NCBI RefSeq assembly: GCF_949628215.1
Contig: NC_134297.1
Span: forward strand, 1,364,001 to 1,428,000
DNA from: Phalacrocorax aristotelis
Taxonomy: Eukaryota > Chordata > Aves > Suliformes > Phalacrocoracidae
Direction of reading: 5' to 3'
Length of the DNA: 64,000 bases
Position numbers and translations under genes: made by a program. Below, piece after piece: positions 14,201 through 25,000 of this stretch; position 1 is the stretch's first letter, and the number at the start of each line of letters is the position of its first letter. The notes under the pieces are model-generated. The model made no database searches. It worked only from the letters and a program-made list of their open reading frames with translations, and was not told the DNA's origin.

Positions 14201-15072
14201 ACAGTGGCCCCAACGACAGCACCTGCACAGCCCAGCTGCCCCTGGAGAAGGGCTGGAGGGTCCCAGCATGGCCCGAGGACTGGGTATGCCTGCTGGGGCC
14301 AGAGGCCACGGGGAGCGGAGACAGCAGCTGCACCAGCACCGACAGCGGCATTTGCCTGCACATTTCCTCCTCTGAGCTGAGCTACTCCTCAGACCCCAAG
14401 CCCCAGGGCTACAAACAGCAGCTACCCACTGGTGATGACAGCGGCATGGGCTTGGAGAGCACCTGCCCTCGCTCCACATGCTCCTCCAGCGGCAGGAATG
14501 CCAGCCCCGCGGAGACCAGGCAGCCCCACGGAGAGGAGCTTGGCCTCTCCCCTGCCGCCGGCCAGGACAACCAGCAGGACGTGGAGTTCCGCGGGTACCT
14601 GCAGCAGTCCAAGGGCACAGTGGAGCCAAGGCAGGACCCAGCCAAGGGAGTGCCCTTGGCCTATGCAGGATCCCCGCATGGCTCCGGCAGCACTGACGTT
14701 GTGCTGGATGTAGACTGCTCCAAGCTAGCTGTGGCCAAAGGGTATCTGAAGCAGTCCTCTCCTGAGCACCCCTGCAGCCGCACACAGGACCTTGCTCCGT
14801 GGGGGGCCCCTCAGGAGCCCACCGCCTGGGACTTTTCTAGCCAGGTGGGGCTCCGAGCCCCCACTCTGCTGAGCTATGGGCTCCCGGGTGCTCCCTTGGC
14901 CTCCAAAGCTGGCCCTGAGCTCCTGAAAGCTCCAGCTGACCTGAGCATCTTCAACACTGACCTCCTGGGGACACTGCCCTTCATCTCCAGCCTCAGCACC
15001 AACGAGTGGCTCACACTGCAAATCAACCCCCTGAGCCTGCTCAACGGGGACAGTAAGGACAGCCGCCTGTGA
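11291..15072 (+). CDS. IL10RA: Interleukin-10 receptor subunit alpha
   Basis: This is the ligand-binding chain of the IL-10 receptor, a class II cytokine receptor at the plasma membrane that signals through JAK1 and STAT3. Coding exons: 11291-11354, 12298-12418, 12544-12722, 13007-13173, 13493-13643, 13816-13940, 14086-15072. All junctions are GT/AG and the phases close to 597 aa (human 578). It has a signal peptide (about 1-21), two fibronectin-III-like domains spread over exons 2-5, one transmembrane helix in exon 6, and a large single-exon tail. The tail keeps a STDSGICL motif like human, GYLQQ (Y440) and GYLKQ (Y489) matching the two human STAT3 docking tyrosines, an extra GYKQQ (Y378), and a C-terminal LPFISSL block like human LPLISSL. 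N-glycosylation sequons include NFS, NHT and NLT. The longest noncoding gaps inside the gene are intron 1 (about 0.94 kb), intron 4 (about 0.32 kb) and smaller introns with no other feature beyond the repeat listed in intron 6. Confidence 0.96.
13952..13981 (+). repeat. Two-copy 15-bp tandem repeat with E-boxes, IL10RA intron 6
   Basis: Two perfect copies of a 15-base unit (gggcacgtggcaccc) begin 11 bases past the exon 6 donor. Each copy contains the palindromic E-box CACGTG. Confidence 0.85.
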
Positions 15073-15899
15073 GCCACCCCTGTGCTGGGGAGCAGGTACC
15101 TGCCAGCCCCACACGCTGACCCAACTACCTCTTCTAGCCATTGCCCATTGGGAGCAGCTACTCCGATAAGCTACCGCCGACCCCTGAATGTACCACACTG
15201 AGCGGTGCCCCAGCCAAGACTCACGCGAGAAGCACCAGCTTAGCTAATTCTGGGGCTGCTTTGGCCCTGGTACTGCTGTGGCCAGCCCATAGCGCGCCCT
15301 GCACCTTCCCTCCAGCCAGTGTCCAGTGTAAAGCTAAGGAGACATGGGGCAGCCTGTGCTAGAGGGGCTCACCCACCCTTCTCTGACCACCAAGCCCACG
15401 GATACACACCAGGACATTTCCAAAGGGCAATGCCGCCTTGTCTGCCCTCCCCAGCAACCCAGCACAGGGCATGCAGCCCCCGGGCTCGAGGCCGCCCCCG
15501 GGCTCAAGGCCACCCTCGGGGCCAGGGCCAGCTCCAGCCCTGCTCTTCCCCTCCCCACTTCCCCCTTTCCCGGGCGAGAGCTGCCCCCTCCAGCTGACGC
15601 CTGCACCCATGCGCCCAAAGCTTTCGCAACAGCGAAAACAGACAGCAGCCTGACATCAGCCATCCTGCTGCTGGGAGTGCGGAGCTCCCACCACGGCTGG
15701 ACTCACTTGGAGGGAACGAGGGACTCTCCTGACCCTACAGCGGCCCTTCAGCGTTCAGCCCTGATGGCAGAGACCCAGTGCGCTGGCTACCTCCGACGGG
15801 ACACAGAACGCACGCAGCAGCTGCCGTATGAGCTCAGCATGAGCCAGGGCAGCCCTGCCCACACTATGGTCTATGTTCTGCCACTGTTGCATACAGACC

Positions 15900-15951
15900 T
15901 TATTTATTCTATTTAATTTGCAAATACAGAAAGAATGTGGTGTTATTTATT
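15900..15951 (+). promoter_or_regulatory. AU-rich elements and probable poly(A) region of IL10RA
   Basis: Two copies of the destabilising nonamer TTATTTATT occur at 15900-15908 and 15943-15951, about 830 bases past the stop codon. Between them is the variant hexamer AATACA (15923-15928), followed by a GT-rich run ('tgtggtgttatttatttgg') that could be a downstream element. I infer that the transcript ends near 15940, so the second nonamer may lie past the cleavage site. An ATTAAA at 16480-16485 is a distal alternative. Confidence 0.45.
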
Positions 15952-15959
15952 TGGTCCAT

Positions 15960-18900
15960 TCACCCGTACATCCTCTAAGGTCAAGCTGCACTTTCCGTGT
16001 TCAGATACGGACTTTCCCCCGCAGTAAAGCGCAACATGCCTTTGCCTCACACGGGGAAGAGTGTTTCCACATCACAACTGGAAAAAAAGAACAAAGCCAG
16101 CCCACTGAGAGCTTCACGCCCATCTGCAGACCAGGGTAGCTGTGCCAGGCAAGCGCTGGGTTGTGGGAGCACGCACCAGAGCAGCAGCAGGGAGACGGAC
16201 CTGGGCAGCCTGTGGTGATTGCACAGGGCTGCACTGGGCATGCAGCGCATCCCGCAGGGCACCGGCCCGGGGACCACACGCCAGGGAAGGACAGGAGCAC
16301 CCCCAGGGCAGGGCACAACAAGTCAGAACCGGGGGGCAGGGGAATAGTTTCTGTGAGAATGGACATAAGCATGAGATGGGAATGACTTACCGTGGGCTAC
16401 ATTTGACTACTGCCAGGTCACTAGAAAGTTTTTCCAAAAGCCACTTCATTTCCAAGAACCTTCACTGTGGGATAGTCCCATTAAAACTGTTGGTGGAAAC
16501 CCATCTTGGGGAGTACTTGTTTTCAGGTGAAAACATGAATCAGTGCCGTCAGAAGGGCTGTTGATGCATTGCTACATTTCCTCAAGTCTGACGTTGCGCG
16601 ACTCGCGCTTACGATACACGCTGTGTCACGCCGAGGGCCCAGCTCCTGGCCGTGGCGAACACCCCGCTGCAGCAGCACTGCCGATGCCAGCCCTGCCGAT
16701 GCCAGCCCTGCTTGCTGCCAGGCATCCTCCTGCCTTTACAGTTCCACCATCTCTTCTGCCTCTGGGTATTTTGGGGGTTGGGGTTTTTTTTTTTGCCTCT
16801 TTTTTTTCAACTTCCTCTGAAAACCAGAGTCATCAAAATTAAGCGTGACTTTTTTTTTCTTTCTTTTTCCTTTTAAATGCTCCTGACGTCAAGCTCTGTG
16901 GCCGGATCCCGCGTAATGCTGGGTGCTGCCGGTTCCTGCTCGCTGCGAAGGGCTCCAGCCAGCAGTGCCCCAGCGCAGCACCCGAGGCAAGGGGAGGCAG
17001 CATTTCTTTCCCCCCTCCACGAGCAGCCAGGGCTCTCCTTTCAATGAAACCCAAATGATTTTGCCAGAAAGCTACAGACCACACACTTTGGCTCCGATAG
17101 CTGAGAGCATGGACTCTCTGGAAATCCCGGATGCTCACATTTTCCTGAATTAAGTCACAGTCTAATGCACAGAAGACGTTTGGCTCTGGCTCCTGCAAGC
17201 AGCTCTCCTCCTCCCGATCCTCCTTGCAGCACAGAGCATTGCACCTCGGCTGCCCCAGCGAGGGGCTGCACTGGTGCAAACACCCTTCTTCCCCCAGCAC
17301 CTGCCTACGCAAATGTTCCCAACCCGTTTCCAACACCAGGGCTGCAAAGCCCCCAGCATTGCACAAAGGCTGTGAGGAGCAGCGCAGTGGGCACGGGGAA
17401 CAAGGGAGGGGGTAGGCACGGCCATTTCACCCGCCCCAGCTGCCTGCAGAGCCACCCTGTGCTCAGGGTCTCATGCACACGAAGGCCGTGGTAAGCCACG
17501 GAGCCTGAGCTTGCAGTCCCTGGGCAGTGCCCCACAGCCACCCCGGTCCAGCCCAACCCCTTCCCCAGCCCTGGAGATCCCACAGCCCCTGCTTGCAGCC
17601 GGCCACCAGCACCCTTGCAAGCCAGGGAGCAGACTGGGGGTCTCTCCTCCATCCTCACCGGCTTCCCTACACATAGCCACACAGTCTCCCAGGTTCTCTT
17701 CCTTTTCCTTCTGAGAAAAGAGTTTGGAAAGAAACAGCCCAAGCCCCCATGCCTTGCCAGTCCCCACCTGCCAGGCAGGGGCCCCTCTCCCAGGGCCACA
17801 GTGGACTTGGCCAGGGCTGCTCTTGTGTCCAGGCACTTCCACAGTGGGTTCCCCTGCCCAGGTTGAAGGCAGCTGGCACGCGAAAGCCCACAGGGGATTT
17901 CTGAGGTGTTAGCTTGCACTGCCAGCGTGAAGGACAAATTTCCACATTGGTCCAGATATTTGACCAAGAAGGGAAGTCCCAATCAGTCTCATTTCCTTAC
18001 AGCATTTTCCCCTGTTGCACAAAACCAGCCATCCAGTTCTGTGGCTCACTGCCATCCTTTTTAGCTGGTTCCTTGCACTCCCACTGTCCTGTACACCAAC
18101 AGCCTGGTCCAAAGTCTCCTGGGCATGCAGTCAGCTGCTCCTGAGGGCTGGGGTGTCTCTGAGCCATGGGGAAGGGGGCGTTTCTCTCCAGGATGCATTC
18201 TGAGGAAGCCTGGGCTAAGTCAGCTCCCTCTTCCTCCATCTCAAGCAAGGGGAGGCTGTGCCAGTGCACCAGCATGGGGGTGGCAGCCAGCCCCAGGCAC
18301 CTTCCCATGCCGCCCATGCACAGGGAGGGCCAGCAAGAGAAACGCAGCTGCAAGGAGCAGGTGGAGAAGCTCTTTTACAAACAGAAACCGCACCGTTACA
18401 ATTTCACTAGAAATCCAGCATATTCAGGGGCTGTTTTTTAAAGAAGCAAGAACAGAGGAATTCCCCCATGGCTGGTTTTGATTGCTCTTTCTGTGTCTGC
18501 TGGAAGGTGGGCGTGAGGCAGCATGAGGAAGCGGTGCAGGGAGCACACGGGCTCCTGCCCCAGCCCCCTTCACCCCAGCGACATGGCCTGACCCAGGCTG
18601 AAGACAGCAAGGTGCTGGGAAGGAAACGCAAGCCAAAGCCCGCATAGGGGAAACAGAACCAGAGCCCAGGTTGGGCCCCTGATGGCCCACAGGCACGGGG
18701 AGGAATTTTGCAGGCAAAACCTTGGGACTATCCCAGGGAAAGCTGCGATGACCAGGGGCTATGAGGAGGCATAGAGGCTCTGGGGCATCGCACGCATGGC
18801 CAGCACCTGGGCTCTCCCCTGCAGGGACGTGCACTGCTGCAGCAGCCCCGAGCACTGGCTGCTCCCAGGCACCGCAGGGCGGCTGCACGGTGCTGATGCT

Positions 18901-19000
18901 GTGGGCCGTGCCGGGGGACATACACAGCAAGGGACACGCTCACCCACTGCCAGGCAGGGAGGAGCAGGGTGATGTCCTACCTGCAGGCCAGCCTGGCTGC
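15960..19000. other. Intergenic stretch between the convergent IL10RA and SMIM35
   Basis: No supported exon was seen. It contains T-rich runs at 16780-16810 and 16849-16870, a short tandem repeat, and the undefined 3' UTR of SMIM35 on the minus strand. No AATAAA was found on the minus strand just after the SMIM35 stop, so that transcript end could not be placed. Confidence 0.55.
16681..16710. repeat. Two-copy 15-bp tandem repeat
   Basis: Two perfect copies of the unit ccgatgccagccctg lie in the IL10RA-SMIM35 intergenic region. No function is implied. Confidence 0.85.
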
Positions 19001-19004
19001 CACC

Positions 19005-22000
19005 TCACGGCCGCCGGTCGTGGAAGGGCACGTAGCCGCTCCCTGCCCCGCTCAGCGAGCCGCTGATGCTGAATGGCGGCACCAGCTCCACCGCCACCGA
19101 CCCCAGCCCACTGTGGGAAAGCAGAGACGTCAGAAAGCTGCCTGCCCACGTCCAGCCCACGGGGTGGGGGCTGTCCCCAGACAGCCAGGGATCCCCAAGG
19201 CATCTGTCCCGGGGAGGCAGCACAGGCAAACAGCAGAGCTCAGCGGGTTTGGGACTGGCAAGGGTTTGCAAAACCTTGGCACGCTGCGAAGGGAGCACCC
19301 AGCCCACCCCAGATCCCCGGACGGCTTCACTCACCAGGTGTGGTGGAGGTTGAAGACAAAGTCAGGCCCTGGGAAGGCAGGAAGGAAAGGTGTCAGAGCC
19401 ATGTGGTGCCATGAACTCACCTTCACAAGTCTGTGCAGCAGCGTGGAGATGGACAGGACAGCCAGCCACACCAGGACACCACTGTGCATCCCCTCCTTGG
19501 CCTCTGCATGCCCCCAGCTTGCCCCAGGGCCACCCTGCATGCAGGTTTCCCCAACCCCCAGGGACCAGCAAATGTCAGATGTGCTCCCCACACCCCAGGC
19601 CCCGCAGCCTTTTTCTTCTGCACCCTCCCTGTCCTGCTGCTACCCGTCCCCCTGCTCTGCCTGTACTCACGGCGCCAGCACTGGCTGTTCTGGTACCACC
19701 GGATGAAGGTGTAGCCAAAAAGCACCACGATCAGCAGGGCCAGCCCGACACCCAGGACAACCCCGAGCACATTGATGGGCTCTTGCCCTGTAAAGCAGAG
19801 GGAGAAGGTGCTCTGCAGACAAATGCTTCCAGGAGGCTGGGGGTTCTGCCCATCCCCTTCGAGGGGCAGGACAGCTGTGGGGCTGGGATACATCCCTGCA
19901 CCCTGTGCTGTCCCTATGGCATGCAGGGACTGTGCTCCAGGAGGCTCTTGAGCATTGTGGCACAGATTTTTCCTACTCCCAGAGCCCTGTGATGGAGACC
20001 GGTGATCTTGGCTGCAGAGCCACTACCTCCGTTGTCCCTAGTTGAGCTGGTGGACAGGATGGGGACCCGGGAACGGATCCCAGAGGGGAGTGTGGGCGAC
20101 CTGCTGCCCTTAGCCTAAACAGGAAGGGAATGGATGTAAACAGGAGCCCACGTCCTCCATAAGTAGGGTCCCCTACTATTCCCGCTTCTGGCCCCACCGT
20201 GAGCTCACCCAGACCCCAGGCAGCTTCTATCGGTGCCCAGGGCCCATCACATTGTGCTGCAGACAGAGCTGGCCACCCTGATGGTGCCTGTATCCCCTCT
20301 CCTGGTCCCATGCACACTTGTCTGGGGTGAAGCATCTGTCTTGGTTGCACAAGGAGCTGCTGGCGATCAGCAGGGTTTAGCCATGCACTTCAGCTGTAAT
20401 TTTGGCAGCAAAAGCACAGGTAGAGCAGGGAGGCAGCAGAGCAGGACTTGGGCTGAGGAGATGCTTGGTGGTTTCACCTCCTGCAGGCAGGGTCCTGCAG
20501 CTCTGTTAAATCTTGCCGGCCGTGACCTGGCAGCACCCGTGTGAGTGAAGAGGCAGAAGAGTAGCAAGGTGCCACAGCTGTGGCACTGGTGCTGGCTATC
20601 CCAGTGCTCCCAAAGCCACGCGGTGCCATACCCCAGTCTGTCTCTGCAGCCATCCCTGTGCAGCCGCACAGACCCATTTCTGGACAGGCAGTTCCCTCTA
20701 GAGGATGCATTTGTTAGGGCAAGCAGCCTCCTGCTGGGCTGTGATGATGACGGGGCCATGCAGGACCTCTGCGGGAGCTCTGCACCCTCTTCATCCCTCC
20801 TGTCTACACCACAGGGTGTGGCAAAGCCCAGCAGCAGCCAATGCTCACAGCATTGTCAAGGGGACACCAAGATGCCCAGGCACAGCACAGCTGATTAGCA
20901 GCAAGGTTGCACACTGCACAGAGCAAATCTCATGCCATGTACAGCACAGGGCTGCAAATCATACCTCTCCAGCTGCTACTAGCTCCTGTTCTCTCAGACC
21001 CCTGGCAAACGCCATCCCAGACCCTTCTCTGCTGTCACAGGGGGCCCCAGCATGAGCCCAACTCACAAGCAGCACAGCCTCTTGCACACCCACCTGCGCC
21101 CCAGCATCCCCACGGGGTCTCCTTGACCAGTAAGCTGCCCAGTCAGTCCCAGTGTGGCCCATTCGCAAAACACAGGCAGGGGGTGGGCACAGCTCTGGGG
21201 GCTGCTCTGGGAGCTGTTCCCTGGAGGGGACGGCAGGGTTCGGCCACTGCCCCAGCGCATGGGCAGCCCCACAACACTCCCCTGCCTGTGTGGAGGGCTT
21301 GGGGCAAGCACAGGGACAGGGTGCTGTGCCTTACACCATCAGGAGTCAGCGGAAAAGGGTGACCTAACAGCAGCTAAATTTAGACAGATGCCGGTGGAGT
21401 GAGACCATTTCCCCTGTGGTCACAGTGTTTACATAGTGAGCAAGGTCCCAGGCTGTCCTGCAACCCACAGCACTTGCTCTACCTCATGGGACCCAGCAAA
21501 GAGCCGGGGAGCCGCAGAGCGCTGCGCTGCCAGCTCCCAGCTGCACGGCAGACGAGCAGGACCAGCCTGCCCTTCCTTTCTGCTGGGCCCTCATGGCAGG
21601 TCTCAGGAGGCAGGAGATGTGGGCAGCTGCCCTGCCTCTGCTGGGCGGGGGATGCACTGGGAGCCCCAGGACCCCAGTCCCCAGCATGGGCCAGTGTGGG
21701 TGAGGTCAGGGAGTCTGCTGCAGGAGTGACTCACACAGCAGGAGCATGGTGCAATAGCCTCCCTGAATCAGCCCGCTGCCGAAACTGCCCTCTCCCCACG
21801 CCTACCACTGGTGGGAGGATGACAGCTTCATGCCCAGCCCCGGTCCTGTGCTGTGCATGGGAGGCACTCTCTGCCCCATCACCCACAGGAGCAGATGTCC
21901 TTGCACCCCAGCGAGACGCCTCTGAGCAGCACTGCTCAAGGCAGAGCCACAGCAGCAGCTTAGCCCTGAGCCCCAGCTCCCCAGACAGCAGAGGGGAAGG

Positions 22001-22089
22001 TTGCCCAGCCACCGCCTGTGCCATACACATCCCCATCTCTGCTCCATAAGGAGAGAAAATGCCACCTACTCACCTGCCCAGGGGTCCAT
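19005..22089 (-). CDS. SMIM35: Small integral membrane protein 35
   Basis: Four minus-strand coding exons are read in order: 22089-22074, 19787-19671, 19368-19335, 19110-19005. Phases close to 90 aa (human is of similar size, in the 80s). Exon 1 codes only MDPWA plus one base, and its ATG is followed directly by a GTGAGT donor. Residues about 10-34 are a hydrophobic helix (VLGVVLGVGLALLIVVLFGY), followed by FIRWYQ and then a short tail containing PDFVFNL, PPFSISGSL and GYVPFHD, which I recall as SMIM35 hallmarks. The likely topology is single-pass with the tail in the cytosol. Function is not established. The gene is divergent from TMPRSS4 (human SMIM35 was once called TMPRSS4-AS1), which supports the identity. 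Intron 1 (about 2.3 kb, 19788-22073) shows nothing else I can support. A 5' noncoding exon farther upstream is possible. Confidence 0.85.
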
Positions 22090-25000
22090 CTCCTGGCACC
22101 CAGCGCTGTGCCACAGGAACTGCTCACGGCTAGCCCAGACCGGGAACTGCTGCAGGAGAGCCTGGTGTGCACTGGAGCCTGGCACGTCCCGCCTGTCCCC
22201 TCCTCTCCTGGTGACACAGCTGCCTCACCGCCCGTGCCACAGCGAGACCAGGCACCGCTCCTCGCCCGCCGGTTCAACTGGTTCCCAGGGGAGAAAGCAG
22301 AGGAGCTCCAGCAGACATCACTCCTCATGTGATGGCCGGTACATCACCCGTGCCCCAGCCCAGGATGGCTGCTCTTAGCCCAGCCCAGCCTCCCTACCTG
22401 CACAGGGTAGGCACGATGCCTGCCCATGCGGGCAGCCCTGCCCTCCTGCTGCTGGCAGGGACGGGCACCCTGGCAGAGGCTGAACTGGTAGTGCTGGGAG
22501 CCCAGGGGGCAAGGACAACCTGGACACAAGCATGTCCAGCCTTGACAAGGTGCCCGAGCAGCTGTATCCTCTGACTGCCACCTCCTGGCAAAGGACAGTG
22601 GCCAGGAGGGTGGCAGGGCCCTACAACAAGCCTGGGCCTGGGTGTTTGGGGATGCCCAGCAAGGTTACGGCCCTGTGCAGTGTGAGGGCACCCAGGGGAG
22701 AGCAAGACCCCAGGGTGACAAGGCATCTCCCACCTGCTGCCCCCAGCCACAGACACCTCCCGATACGATGCACTTACGGGTGTATTAGATTGTCTTCTCA
22801 AAGCCCTGAGCCACAGGGTTAGGTGGCAATCACCGCCTGCTTGCAGAAAGAGGGGGAAACCGTCTCCTGTGGCTGCAGGTAGAAGGTAGCAAACAGGGAT
22901 AACCGTCAAGAGCTTGGAAACCAGACAGCCAGGGGCAAAAACCCTCACCCCAGAAACCTCCTCTTTGTGCACACTTTGCCAGGCACACCCTCTGACTATG
23001 CTGTGCCCCAGTGCAGGCAGCCAGGGCAGGAGCCAAGCCTCTATGCAGCCCTCCCCAGGAGCGAATATCTTGGCACCAAGACCCAGGGCTGATGTCTGGG
23101 ACACATGGAGATGCTGGCCAGGGAAGGGTGGGGTGCAGAGCTGGTGCAATGCAGGGGGGATGATGCACATTGCAGATCCCAAGGCCCTGGCAGCGCTTGG
23201 CTTGGACGAAGAGGCCACAGCTGCTCCTCGCTGGGCAGCAGAGAGGAAAGGGGCAGGAGGCATGCCCATGTGGCTCTGGGAGGCTGGTGGCTGCACAGAG
23301 CCCCGGGCCAGCCCTGCCTGGCCCCTGCCTGACCCTAGACGGAGCCAAGGTGCCTGGAAGCCTGCGTCATGCCAGGGCTCTACGTGTGCATGACAGGCCA
23401 GGGAAGGGTGACGGGCTGGAAACAGACGTACTCCAGGAAGCAAAGCCCCGAAGGCGCGCGGAGCCATGACATAACATCTGCAAACCTCAGCTGCTTCCTC
23501 CAAGCCTTCGCTTAACCTCAAAGGAGGAAGAGCCACTCCCCAGCATGCCACCTCCCACCCCACAGATGCTGCCAGCCTGCTCTCCCTTCCATGAGAGAAC
23601 CCACCATGGGGTGTGTGGGGCTGGCACTGGGATGATCTGGGAAAGCAGCCCACGCCCCAGGGGGGTCTCTGTGGCACAGCACAGGGCTGCAGCTGCGCGG
23701 GTGGTGCTGGATGATGGGGCGGAGCTCACTCCAGAGCCTCCGGCCTGATCCCTGCTGGCCCAGCAGCGCCCAGCTCTTGAGCTGCTTTTGCTTTTAAGCC
23801 ACAGTTTGTTCCCTGACAAGGGACAGGCATGCTCAGGCTGGACAGGAGAGCTCACTCCACCAGGCTGCATCTCACGCTGCATCAGGTGCCCACACAGCCA
23901 CTTGCCTGTGCTGCCTCGGCCAGGACCTAATGTGGCACACCAGGGACGCAATGTCTCTCCCCAGCTCCCCGCTGCTGTGCACAGCCCCTTAAACCCATTT
24001 GTGAGCTGAAAGCTCCCGTAGTAGTGCTGGGCACCCTCCTGCACAAAGCGCGTGGCTGCACCTGCCAGATGCTGCTGCCCACCCTCCGTCCCACGGTCTC
24101 TGGGCATCGCATGGACCACGCGGGCAGGAGCTGAGACAGCAGCCTGATGAGGTCTCCACGCCTCCTGAGGGGGCTGGATCCCCACAGGTGAGCACGGGGA
24201 GGGTGTCCCTTACCTGCAGAGCCACCGACAGATGCCAGGATCCCTGGCCAGGCTACCGGGTTATGCTGCCTGTTGTCCCCAGAGCAGGCAGGGTCCCTGC
24301 TGTGGCAGGGGTGAGCTGGCACAGGGACTGCAGGGCTCCCTGGCCGAGGAGCTGCATGCCCAGGACACGCCACAGTCTCCCCACTGGCACAGTGCACACA
24401 CCTGGCAGCAGCAGCTCTCCCTGACCGCTGCGAAAGCTTGATTCCAGAAGGAGGCGAGGGTAATTAGCTGCTCAGCAAATCCTGCACACCCACCACTTCC
24501 AGCACGAGTCTGCACAAGGCCAGGCTTTCCAGACAGCTGCCAACAGGGCCAACTGGAGCCCGCAGACTCCCTGACCCCATCCCACTCCCTGCGCTGGCCT
24601 TCGCCCAGCTGGAGCAAGTGTCTCCTGCACACCTAAACCTAAATGCCCATCCTGCCCAGCAGCAGGCTAAAGCAAGCCACTCTTCATCCCAGAGCGATTA
24701 TTCCTGGGCGCGTAGCCCAGGTTTGCACCAGAGACACGCACAGCTTCACAAGCTGTCTGAGCACCTGCCTACAGGCACAGCACTTCCTCAAAACAGAGCT
24801 CAGGGGCTGTAAGAGCCCCTCTCCCCACCCAGCCCTGCCAGCCCCGTCTTGTGCAACGTCAATGAGCTCAACCAACACAGGGCAGCTGCTCCACAAAGGG
24901 ACAGGGGTGGTGCAGGAGAAGGGCACAGGCATCCCTGAGCTCACCACGGTGCCCCACTTGCGGCCACAGCCTCAGCACCGAGCCCAGCACATCTGCCTGG

